In this document: positions 22,190 through 31,320 of the stretch, piece after piece
Position numbering within the stretch: position 1 is the stretch's first letter
How the letters are laid out: the number at the start of each line of letters is the position of its first letter
From: Torymus aiolomorphi
Taxonomy: Eukaryota > Arthropoda > Insecta > Hymenoptera > Torymidae
Assembly (NCBI GenBank): GCA_036365515.1
Contig: CM070876.1
Coordinates: 130,147,394-130,211,393 of the forward strand
Direction: 5' to 3'
DNA: 64,000 bases
Notes under the pieces: generated by a model
What the model was told of the DNA's origin: nothing
Databases searched by the model: none
Seen by the model: only the letters and a program-made list of their open reading frames with translations
Position numbers and translations under genes: made by a program

Positions 22190-22916
22190 CGCAAAAAGTT
22201 TGCGCAGTCGCTCGCCGCTGTCTTCTTAATCTTATTACTTTTGAGCTCTACGTTTCTCCAACTTTAAAATGTAGGGGTTTGTAGCTTATAACTTGTACTT
22301 TCGAATGGTGCTATGCATTTTGAAGAACAACATGTTATACTTTAAGAAAAATGGTTCTGAACTTTCCACTCGAATTTCCGACCAGAAAAAAGTGTTTGGG
22401 AGTAAAAAGAATAGCACCATTGGAAAGAGCAGGAAAAAATCTATCGATATATGTCTTTTGTTTTTTTCTGAGAGACTCAAAATACGATTACGAGCTCATT
22501 ATACCAAGCCCGAGCGTGCGGCGCGTCCGAGCGCAGCGCGAAGAGCACGCGCGGCCACTCACCGCTGTCTTTTTAATCTTGTTACTTTTGAGCCCTTCAT
22601 TTCTTCAATTTGAAAATTTAGGGTTTTGTAGCTTAAGACTTGTACTTTCGAATGGTCATATGCATTTTGAAAAAAAAACATGATATACTTTGAGAAAAAT
22701 GTCTCTGAACTTTCAACTTGAATTTTCGCCCAGAAGAGAAAGTTTCGGAGTAAAACAATAGCACCATTGAAAAGAGCAGGAAAAAATCTATCGAGGTATA
22801 TCTTTTGTTTTTTTCTGAGAGACTCAGAATACGATTACGAGCGAGTTGAACAGAGCGTGTTTTGCATGAAAAATGCGTCCCGCGCGCCCGCTGGCTGGTT
22901 TCTGGCGGACGCTCCC
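22190..22916. repeat. Duplicated right TIR of transposon B
   Basis: Two head-to-tail copies of the arm are present (about 22190-22500 and 22550-22916). Both contain GCTCTACGTTTCTCC- or GCCCTTCATTTCTTC-like starts, a CGAATGG-TATGCATTTTGAA block and GAGAGACTC. Only the outer copy has the true terminus. Confidence 0.7.
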
Positions 22917-23371
22917 CTCTATATATTATATAGAGTGTCTGTGACTGTTAGCCCATATATTACCTTTACCTAGAGATACATTTCCTCATATGTCGTACAG
23001 AAAGTTATTTGTGCTTATCCATAATGTCAGGATCAAGCGAAGCGAAGGCCCAACTCGTGTGCGTTCGTGGTCCTCATTGCTACGAAGGCAATATACAATT
23101 TTTCCACATACCGTACAGAAAGTTATTTGTAGTTAATCTTTGATTTCAGGGTCGAAAACGTCACATAACCTCACTCCTAGAAACTGTGATGCCTATGCTC
23201 GTATTCCAAATTTTTTTTTAGATAAAGACTTATGATCCTTACTTATTTTTAATAATATCTATATAATAATCTCTACTATTTTTTTTAATTTTAGAATAAA
23301 AACTGATAAGTAAAAAGTCCACTTACTAATGGGGGTTTGCGAGCGGAGCGAGCAGGGGGGTACCCCTCTAG
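22917..23371 (+). mobile_element. Helitron 3' segment with terminal hairpin and CTAG
   Basis: The sequence resumes Helitron non-coding DNA after transposon B. It ends with GCGAGCGGAGCGAGC, a hairpin AGGGG-GGTA-CCCCT, and CTAG at 23368-23371 followed by T. The hairpin plus CTRR ending before T is the Helitron 3' signature. The same GGCGAGCGGAGCGAGC block stands at the end of the second Helitron (48977). This makes 16000-23371 one plus-strand Helitron with two insertions; its 5' end was not identified. Confidence 0.75.
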
Positions 23372-25500
23372 TGTGTATATATATATATACATATGCATAT
23401 ATATGCACTACCTTAAACAAGAAGAGGAAGCATAACCCTACTTTTCATTATACTATACGTATTACCCATTGGTATTATTATATAAGATAAGATAAGAAAT
23501 TTTCTAGATAAGAAATCATAGAATATTTTATTTTTTTAGTTAATAACATATATTTCAAATATCCCAAGTAGTCAATTGGTGGTGAGAAGAATTCATTTGT
23601 TCGTGTATCAATGAACGGGGGAATAACTTTCATTAGATAAGTACTTACTGGCTTAATTTTAAATGGCTAAAATCATTTTTTAAAAATTGATACTTTATGT
23701 AATTTTTTACTATTACAGATACAGATATTATAGAAGAAGAGTTTTTCAAATAATTTTGGAGATATAGCTAATAATGTTGAGGAGTTATAATTATGTACTG
23801 TCTGAAAAATCTAATTTTGAATTCGCAAGTTGAACGATTGTCCTCATGACCCTGGCGGCAACGAAGATAGATCTAAATAGAAGAACAGACTCCCAAGGAA
23901 AAGTGTCGTCTCGGAAAGTGAAGGTTCTTACCCCGACCACTACGCGGTGCTAGTGTCGAGCACCCCAAGTCAAGAGCGTCTCTCCGCCACACAGGGGCCC
24001 CATACAGTCAAATAATTATGCTGTCCAGAAATCCCGACTTAAAGTAGATTTTTGTCTAGTTAACTTCTCATTACATTTATTTATCCCCTTTATTAATAAA
24101 ACTAATAATGAAATTAACCCAAGTTGAAAAAAATTCAAATTTCAACCAAAGCCCGAAGGGGGAGGCGATGTTCATAAACGATCTTGCGACTATATTTGTA
24201 CATCGGAGCGGTAGCTGTGAGCGTTAAGGCGCGGTATGCCTTTGCGTAACCTTTTGGCCTCGCGGTCATAGGTTCGAATCATGATTGTTGTATTTTTTTT
24301 TGCTCACATTAACTTTTTTCAGTGTTTCTAATCGCGAAAGCTAATTTTTAATTAATTTTTTGATTATAATAAAGGAAAAAATATTAATTTAAATGAAAAA
24401 GAAAATAGTACACTTAAAATGTATGTATCTATTAATGTAACTGAACACTAATTAACACATTTTTGTACAGTGGACTATTATTAACGTCAATATATTATGT
24501 CTATTAACATACATATTTTGTATACTTAATACAGTGTTTTTCTCATAACTTATAAACCACTATATATTAGACCTTTTGTTTATATATAATTATAACAAAT
24601 TTATTGAGACAACAAATTCGAAACCTTTTTTAATTTCGTAGTACATACTCATTTGTTTTATACACAAATTTGATTTTCAAATTTTAAAATGTAGAAAAGA
24701 GCGCCCTAACCCCCGTTGTACAGACACACACACACACTGACGCACACACATAATATTCACACGGCACTAGCGCCCTCGCTCATCTTTTTGTCCTGGTCAG
24801 TCCCATGCACGCTCCCGAGGTGGACGGACATGCATACCACACATAATATGTAACCTTACTTCTTTTGGCTTTGTTAAACTCAATGTACATTTTGTTGACT
24901 TGTACACACGCTTTCCTTTATTATTTGCCTTCACGCGATCACCCATCCTCACATAACTACATAAAATGTAATATACTTAAAAAAAACCTTCTAAAAGAAG
25001 GTTAAATTATTTGGCAAGTATACATTTTTCCGAAACATTGTATGAAAAAAATAAATTAAATCATTATTCAAAATTCTCCCACGCTTTCTCCGGTCATCAT
25101 CCATGTCAATTAAGTTTGTTAGAAAAACAAAGTAATTTTTTAAATAAGAAAAGTCATACTCTCCAAACTTGTGAAAATAATTCACAAAATTGTGCATAAA
25201 AAAGTAATGAAATCAAATATAATGTGGACAAGTATTTTTATCCATAGTTTAATTATTCTATTCGATGTTTTATTAAACATTATTATTACCCCGCACAATA
25301 ACGTAAATGAAAAATTATAAAGAAAAATAAATTTATTAATTATTATTAATTGTTCTTCCACGCTTTCTCCCCGATCACCCATGTCAATTAAGTTTCTTAG
25401 AACAAAACAAGAAATTTCAAAAAACTTTTAAATAAGAAAAGCCATGCTCTCCAAACGGTGCTTCAAACCTTACTTGAGTCGTCTTAAGTCCGTCTCAGCA
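23372..25500. other. Gene-free AT-rich stretch with local repeats
   Basis: There is no supported gene. A GC-rich island at 23845-24000 has no recognised fold. A direct repeat (CACGCTTTCTCC ... TCAATTAAGTTT ... AAATAAGAAAAG) lies at 25079-25167 and 25358-25458. A (CA)n-like run is near 24725-24750. Confidence 0.4.
24205..24292 (+). tRNA. tRNA-like sequence with class II resemblance (pseudogene or SINE head)
   Basis: GTGAGCGTTAAGGC resembles the D arm of Ser/Leu tRNAs. GGTTCGAATC at 24271-24280 is an intact B box, with a T9 run right after at about 24293. The 40 bp between leave room for a long variable arm. The acceptor stem does not pair, so it is not a working tRNA. No isotype is assigned. 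Confidence 0.35.
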
Positions 25501-25511
25501 TCTATGAACTT

Positions 25512-25740
25512 GGACATTAATACTCTAACCGTCTTCTCAAAACAAGTTTATTTTTTGTGAAAGCTCAATTGAGAAATGTTAATTTTGACTTACTGGCTTG
25601 GCCCTTCATATTTTATTTGACAGTGATATTAGTGTCTCGTTTCAAGATTTTTTTGCAAGTAAGTAAAAAGTAACGTTTCTCAATTGAGCTTTCACAAAAA
25701 ATAAACTTGTTTTGAGAAGACGGTTAGAGTATTAATGTCC
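25512..25740. mobile_element. Foldback MITE with near-perfect 65-75-bp arms
   Basis: GGACATTAATACTCTAACCG opens the left arm and its complement closes the right arm at 25740. The arms stay nearly identical through CAAAACAAGTTTATTTTTTG to the ATTGAG block. The centre is about 90 bp. No clear target duplication was seen. Confidence 0.8.
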
Positions 25741-26390
25741 GAATTCATCCGTGGTAAAAATGATCTTCAAGGTTCGGAAATGTCCGGATCTAAGGAATCT
25801 TTCCGATCATTTCCGATTTTTGGAACCAATTTCTTCCGAACCCTTCCGAACTGTCATGGAGTTAAACTGTTAAGGATGTTGGTGATCTCTTTAGAACATT
25901 TCCGATCTATTAAGATTTGTTTCGAAATAATTTGGTATATTTATTCAGGATTGGTTGGTTCGTTCCGAACCTTGTTAAAGTATAATGAATCATTACGATC
26001 AATTCAGGACTTTGGTGAACCATCACGTTTCTGGCTATTAGTAACCGTGGAATCATTCGGAACAAATGCCCAAGATTATTAATATTTATTCCAATATTTA
26101 TTAAGAATCGTAAAGTATGTTGGTGTTATGCCAAATAATTTTGAAGTTCAATAATAAAGTTTTAAATAAAAAAAATACTTCATGTGTTATTATCATTTTA
26201 TATATAAACGATAATCTTATTAGAATTAATTATATATTATGACAAAGGGAAAAACTTTATTGATATTCGATCGATTTCGGTATAGTTTGTATAGGTTCAC
26301 AACAATCCAGAAACTTTCGTAATGCTTCATAAAGGTTTATTGATATTCGATCGATTACGGTATAGTTTGTAAACGTTCACCCTATTAAAA
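25741..26390. other. AT-rich stretch without a supported gene
   Basis: A 115-codon frame at 25735-26082 overlaps sequence in which TTCCGAAC/TTCCGATC motifs recur every 15-40 bp. I regard it as non-coding. A short direct repeat (TTTATTGATATTCGATCGAT) occurs near 26250 and 26335. Confidence 0.4.
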
Positions 26391-26394
26391 AAAA

Positions 26395-26515
26395 TCACGT
26401 GAGTAGTCACGTGAGTACTCATGTGGGAACGCGCGTGAGTTCTCACGTGAGGTTTTTGACGATATTCTCACGTGAATAATCACGTGAGTAATCACGTGAG
26501 TACTCACGTGATAAG
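26395..26515. repeat. Dense CACGTG palindrome array
   Basis: Seven exact CACGTG hexamers (at about 26396, 26408, 26441, 26468, 26481, 26493 and 26506), plus CATGTG and CGCGTG variants, lie in 120 bp with a common spacing of 12-13 bp. Most read TCACGTGA. This is the E-box core bound by bHLH factors. It may simply be a satellite-like short repeat. Confidence 0.8.
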
Positions 26516-26587
26516 TGAAAAAAATTGTTGAAAGAAAATTAATAATCAATGTTTTTTTTATTGAACTATTACATAAATATTTGAACA

Positions 26588-27011
26588 TTAATTTTTGCGT
26601 ATACCTTCGAATCCTTAAATAGTATAGGGAGATATCAAAAACGAGGCAAGCCTCGTAATTACAACTCTTTTAAAAGAGTTGCGTTATTGACTAAGTCTTA
26701 CCACTTTATGTATCCTCGCCGGCGTTCATTTGCCTATGAAAAATGAGAAATGGGTTTCCGCCTGGCGGTTAAAAGAGTTACTAGGCGTGGAGCTCAGACG
26801 GGCCCCATCAGTAATCAGTTCCGCCGGTGTCCGCCAGGCGGCAACCCCTTTCTCGATTTCCATAGGCAAATGAACGCCGGCAAGGATACATAAAGCGGTA
26901 AAACTTAGTCAATAACGCGACTTATTTAAAAGAGTTATAATTACAAGGCTTGCCTCGTTTTTGATATCTCCCTATACTATTTAAGGATTCGAAATTATAC
27001 GCAAAAATTAA
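26588..27011. mobile_element. Foldback element with arms of about 190-200 bp
   Basis: The left arm starts TTAATTTTTGCGTATA and the right arm ends with the complement. They share ATAGGGAGATATCAAAAACG, GAGGCAAGCCTCGT and GCCGGCGTTCATTTGCC in mirror order. The centre (about 26770-26830) includes CCGCCTGGCGG-type palindromes. A decayed relative of the outer part (GTATCAAAAACAAGGCAACC) is at 32379. Confidence 0.8.
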
Positions 27012-27255
27012 AGATCAAATATCAAGGAGCACGGGAGCGCTCTGAAGGCAAGTATAGAAGAAGCCTAAAGGAGCGACCCGTGCTACATATACATTGAAAT
27101 GGGTGTACGAAAAATTCAATGCGCATTTACGTATATTGCGTTAGCTTTTAGTATATAACATATCCCTCTTAATCGAAAGCAATTTCATTGCTCTACTCAA
27201 ATCAAAAGATTTTAGTTGGTTAAATGTAGCCAATGGTAGGTTTTTGGTGTAGTTA

Positions 27256-27667
27256 TAGAATTTGTAGCTAATGGCCGTACTACCAGGGTGTTTTTATAAG
27301 TAAAACAATTATTTACAACGTTTCGGACATTTTATTACGTCCCTCTTCAGGTTCTAAATACAACAATTATACAATTATTTTTTACAATTCACAATAACTT
27401 AATTTCGCATTAATAAATAAAACTTACATTTAAAACGTATTGTCAGATTCTTTTACGGAAAGTAATCCGTTCGTCACTGCTTACAATTCGGATTTTTCGT
27501 CGTATTTATACAGATGTTACGCATATATGTGTGTGTATAAGACGCGCGTACAGTGGTGGGGATGCAATAGACGATTTTCGAAGCGACACAGCGGGTGTGC
27601 TATCAGGAGAGTATGTCTAAGTAGAGGGGGACCCCAACCAATGTTTCAAAATTTTGACAACGAGCAA
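27256..27667 (-). repeat. Left pseudo-LTR of the Penelope-like element
   Basis: This is the inverse of 28874-29287, nearly identical. Both carry the same 76-codon frame (starting MSDSFTESNPFV), which is a by-product of the identity and not a gene. The left copy joins directly to the middle of the RT domain. Confidence 0.85.
27321..27350 (-). ncRNA. Hammerhead ribozyme-like core, left pseudo-LTR
   Basis: On the minus strand: CTGAAGA (27350-27344), a stem II with GGAC/GTCC, GAAA (27324-27321), then CGTT. This is the minimal type I layout with an ACGU palindrome in place of stem III. It is the same as at 29191-29226. Confidence 0.65.
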
Positions 27668-27668
27668 T

Positions 27669-28787
27669 AAGTTTTTACATATAATAAAATACATACTTAA
27701 CAATAATTTTTTTCAATTTAATGGAAAATTTTACCAACAAATTTTCGGTTCAGCTATGGGTAATCCCATTAGCCCCATCTTGGCAGACATTGTCATGGAA
27801 GATTTGGAAATTCAAGCGTTAAATAATCTTAATACGAAACCTTTGTTTTATTTCCGTTACGTTGACGATATTATTTTATGTATACAAAAAGACACGATTG
27901 ATCATACTGTAAACACGTTTAATTCCTATGACCAAAATTTACAGTTCACTGTTGAACTACCACTTAATAACTGTATTAGTTTTCTTGACATTAAAATTAT
28001 TGTCAATAATCAACAACGCATTATCACAGATTGGTACCATAAACAAACTTTTTCCGGAAGATATTTAAATTATTTATCTCAACATCCTCTTTGTAATAAA
28101 ATTGCCATTATTTATAGTTTAGTTGACAGAGCATTTAAATTATCACACAACTCTTTTCACAATAAAAATATAAATTTTATCAAGGAACTTTTAAAACAGA
28201 ATAATTATCCACCTGAATTATCAGAATTTCATATAAAAAAACGCCTAAATAAATTAAGAAATAGTAATAACAATCGATGCAATGAGAAAAATAAAAAAAT
28301 GTTTATTACACTTCCATATGTTAAAGAATTAGAAAGATCCATGAATATTTTGTTTAAACAACACAATACAAATATCATATATAGTACCAAGAATAAACTC
28401 AATAATATTATTAAATTAGGTAAAGATAATACTAAAATCTGTGATAAAGCGAATGTTGTTTATAAAATTAATTGCGAAGATTGTGAGGCTTCGTACGTTG
28501 GCCAGACAGGTAGACGTTTAAATGTACGAATTAATGAACACTCTAAAAAATACACTAGGAAAGACGATAATTCATCATTATATCTACACACAAAAAACAA
28601 TAATCATAAAATAGATTTCAATAATGTACAAATTCTAGATACAGAAATTAATAGAGGAAAAAGATTATTTTCGGAAGCTGTATTCATACACACACAATCA
28701 AGATATATGAATAAACAATTCGAAATTAATAGTTTACCAAAAGAATATACCACTCTAATAAATAATTGTCAATTTATGTGCTTATAA
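27669..28787 (+). CDS. Penelope-like reverse transcriptase with GIY-YIG endonuclease, 5' truncated
   Basis: The frame is open for about 370 codons with no stop to the TAA before 28790. RT motifs are GSAMGNPISPILADIVMEDLE and YFRYVDDIILC, then FLDIKI and the thumb with WYHKQTFSGRYLNY. The C-terminal GIY-YIG endonuclease begins VVYKINCEDCEASYVGQTGR, has the catalytic Arg-x3-R-x-N-E-H stretch and a downstream Glu in FSEAVFIHTQS. The Cys pair (CEDC) before the YVGQT is typical of Penelope-like elements. The N-terminal RT fingers are absent because the left pseudo-LTR cuts in at 27668. The protein would nick DNA and prime reverse transcription at the nick. The intact remainder and near-identical flanks suggest a young copy. 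Confidence 0.9.
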   Translation, partial: KFLHIIKYILNNNFFQFNGKFYQQIFGSAMGNPISPILADIVMEDLEIQALNNLNTKPLFYFRYVDDIILCIQKDTIDHTVNTFNSYDQNLQFTVELPLNNCISFLDIKIIVNNQQRIITDWYHKQTFSGRYLNYLSQHPLCNKIAIIYSLVDRAFKLSHNSFHNKNINFIKELLKQNNYPPELSEFHIKKRLNKLRNSNNNRCNEKNKKMFITLPYVKELERSMNILFKQHNTNIIYSTKNKLNNIIKLGKDNTKICDKANVVYKINCEDCEASYVGQTGRRLNVRINEHSKKYTRKDDNSSLYLHTKNNNHKIDFNNVQILDTEINRGKRLFSEAVFIHTQSRYMNKQFEINSLPKEYTTLINNCQFMCL

Positions 28788-28873
28788 GAGGAAAATACTG
28801 AAAGCAGCAAGTGAAGGAGAACAGGAGAACATGCTGAGGTAGAGTTACCACGCACGCCCACGTTGTCGTAGGA

Positions 28874-29287
28874 TTGCTCGTTGTCAAAATTTTGAAACAT
28901 TGGTTGGGGTCCCCCTCTACTTAGACATACTCTCCTGATAGCACACCCGCTGTGTCGCTTCGAAAATCGTCTATTGCATCCCCACCACTGTACGCGCGTC
29001 TTATACACACACATATATGCGTAACATCTGTATAAATACGACGAAAAATCCGAATTGTAAGCAGTGACGAACGGATTACTTTCCGTAAAAGAATCTGACA
29101 ATACGTTTTAAATGTAAGTTTTATTTATTAATGCGAAATTAAGTTATTGTGAATTGTAAAAAATAATTGTATAATTGTTGTATTTAGAACCTGAAGAGGG
29201 ACGTAATAAAATGTCCGAAACGTTGTAAATAATTGTTTTACTTATAAAAACACCCTGGTAGTACGGCCATTAGCTACAAATTCTACA
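28874..29287 (+). repeat. Right pseudo-LTR of the Penelope-like element
   Basis: This is the inverted partner of 27256-27667. It begins TTGCTCGTTGTCAAAATTTT and ends in GCTACAAATTCTACA. Confidence 0.85.
29191..29226 (+). ncRNA. Hammerhead ribozyme-like core, right pseudo-LTR
   Basis: CTGAAGA (29191-29197) is followed by a stem-loop with GGGAC ... GTCC (29198-29216), GAAA (29217-29220) and CGTT. All conserved core boxes (CUGANGA, GAAA, U-H) are present. Stem III is reduced to ACGU. Stem I can form as AC/GU plus UAUUU/AAAUA around a 3-nt bulge. Penelope-like elements are known to carry such minimal type I hammerheads in their LTRs. Confidence 0.65.
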
Positions 29288-29611
29288 AAAGATTTTATTT
29301 AAAAAGATTATCTGGTTGGAAAGATATAGAGAGCTGAATTTTTTTATGTGCTGTTTCCTTTCCGAACTTTTCGTCTTGTTATTCAGATATCCGGTTTGCA
29401 GCTCTTACGACACTTCCGGTTGTCGTCTATCTTACACTTATATATCTATATATATTTATAATACATATAGTTATAGCATATCGTATAGTAAATAAATCTC
29501 ACTCGACTCGAAAAGAAAGAGAGAGAGAGTATATAACAACAACAAAATTTTGTGACTACAATAACCTCGAAATATCGTATGGTATCTTTATTCTCTTATA
29601 TAGACTCCAAA

Positions 29612-29697
<86 letters not shown>
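29612..29697. repeat. (GA)n microsatellite
   Basis: Some 40 GA units are present. The minus-strand Ser/Leu frame over it is an artefact. Confidence 0.95.
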
Positions 29698-29700
<3 letters not shown>

Positions 29701-30021
29701 ATGATAAAACGAACAACTGTAATTCTAAAATAACCTCGAAATATGGTATGGTTATATATATTTTTATAATTCAAATCAGCTGATGGCATGGCATCATATA
29801 CTTTTATATATAGATAAGTATTATTTTTATACTAGAAGATATAACATGTAAAATATAATACAATAAAAAATTGATACTTTGTGTAACCTTTTTCATTTTC
29901 AGATTATACAATTCTCAGTCTTTGGTGAATTTTACATATCATGTTATAACTAATGATATTGAAAATAATGAAATAAAAGAAACTGAGTCAAAATTGAGTT
30001 TAGCAGGGAATATTACTATAT

Positions 30022-30369
30022 ATGGAGACTCAAACTGATGATAGTCATTCCCAGAAATTTTTTATCTGCACCATCCAAATTTTTCAAATTTGTATAAATT
30101 TTATTGTTGGTGGTATAGCATGCTTCTGGATGTTAGATGCAATTTTGGAATATACTACTATTGGACAAATTCCATCAGTCTTCATAGAGGAAGAAAATAG
30201 GATTAAAAACAAAAAAAATATTATGGCATTAGGTGCAACAGCCCTTCCCAAACGCATGGAAGATAGTCACCTCAATCTTCATAGCAAAGTGTTAGAACCA
30301 CTAGGTTCAAACAAGATTTATCGAATACTCCCTTTGTGTCCATTTTCAACTTTGGCCACACCAGACTAG
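30022..30369 (+). CDS. Uncertain open frame, 115 codons, one hydrophobic segment
   Basis: I do not recognise the product (METQTDDSHSQKFF ...). Residues about 18-45 (ICTIQIFQICINFIVGGIAC) are hydrophobic enough for a membrane segment. The rest is mixed and includes IPSVFIEEENRIKNKK. A splice-acceptor-like TTTTTCATTTTCAG lies about 120 bp upstream at 29890-29903, so it might be a last exon, but no partner exon is seen. Chance is a real possibility. Confidence 0.2.
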   Translation: METQTDDSHSQKFFICTIQIFQICINFIVGGIACFWMLDAILEYTTIGQIPSVFIEEENRIKNKKNIMALGATALPKRMEDSHLNLHSKVLEPLGSNKIYRILPLCPFSTLATPD

Positions 30370-31320
30370 ATAACGAAACTACACCAGTGTATATATATTA
30401 TTTAAATAATCAAAGATCTCAGAAAGTCGACAGATTAAAATAATTTTGGCTGATTCTACTTGCACGACAGATTCATAAGCTCAAACGTCAGTAATGTAGC
30501 AATAGGCAAAACGCTACTAGATATGTTTATGCGAATGTTGGTATATATAGTCCGGCTTTTCCATCACAGCCTTCATGGTAACATTATTGATGCAAGCTTA
30601 AAAACTTTCATTTAATTGTAAAAAATAGCATTCGTTCCAAGTATCAAGAGCGTAATGAGTCGGACTCACGCTCGTAACGTATTTTTAATTATAAAAAAAA
30701 TAAAAAATAACCCTGTCTTTACATGGTAGCACTCGTTTAAGGTAAGAAACCAGGGGGAGGGGGCTAAGAGAACTTTATAATATAGGAAAGTGAACATTTT
30801 ATTTGATAATATAATATATGAATGATCTACTCCTTCGTAGACCATAGAACATAAAAAAATCAAACGAATCGAATCATGGCTTGCACAATAAACGAAATGC
30901 AACAGCGAAAGTAGAGGTACTATATAGCCGCAACCACTAAGTTGGGGGATCCGCGCTCCCCGCAGCCCCATTGCAATATGTCTTATGAACAAGAACCCTC
31001 TAACCCTAACCTAACATTTTTCTGTCGTGCAAATAGAATCGCCGTATTTTATTTATTATTACACAAAACAGTGAAAATTATATTGTATATCTATAACCTC
31101 ACGTATCACTCAGCAATATTTTCTTCTATGCAAAAGTGTATTACGAAGTTTATGAATCTCGTAGCACGTAATTACTTCCCAGATAGCACGTTCCGTTTTG
31201 CGAACGTTGCAAAAACGTTGCTTTAAAAACTATAAAAAGTTTAATTATTGGTGGCAGAAACGAGTTAACAACGTTTTCACAACGTTGAAATGTCCGCCTT
31301 TGTCGCAAAAAACTCGTTTC

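Larger units (their letters stand above)
19630..22916 (+). mobile_element. DNA transposon B, relative of transposon A (Sola-like, tentative)
   Basis: The termini are inverted (GGGAGCGTCCGCCAGAAACC at the left, its complement at the right) and flanked by CTCT on both sides, a 4-bp duplication. The left arm spans 19630-19995. The right arm spans about 22550-22916 and has a second, more diverged copy next to it at 22190-22500, so the right end is duplicated. The interior carries a transposase related to that of transposon A. The element sits inside Helitron sequence that continues at 22917. Confidence 0.82.
27256..29287 (+). mobile_element. Penelope-like element with inverted pseudo-LTRs
   Basis: A 5'-truncated RT/GIY-YIG frame is enclosed by two near-identical 412-bp pseudo-LTRs in opposite orientation (27256-27667 and 28874-29287). 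CAAAAGATTTTA occurs at 27203 and again at 29286, possibly a target duplication. Each pseudo-LTR contains a hammerhead-like motif. Complex copies with inverted LTRs and truncated bodies are usual for Penelope-like elements. Confidence 0.85.
29288..31180. other. Intergenic stretch with GA microsatellite, no firm gene
   Basis: Apart from the microsatellite and a doubtful 115-codon frame, nothing is recognised. The phrase AATAACCTCGAAATAT-GGTATGG occurs at 29562 and 29730, each next to a GA tract, so a unit of about 170 bp containing GA repeats has been duplicated. Confidence 0.4.

Noticed and set aside
25735..26082. 115-codon open frame
   Set aside because: Dominated by recurring TTCCGAAC words; no domain and no codon bias.
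27440..29101. Identical 76-codon open frame in both Penelope pseudo-LTRs
   Set aside because: Identity follows from the duplicated LTR; no domain and opposite orientations.
29556..29789. 77-codon Ser/Leu-rich open frame
   Set aside because: It is the translation of the GA microsatellite.
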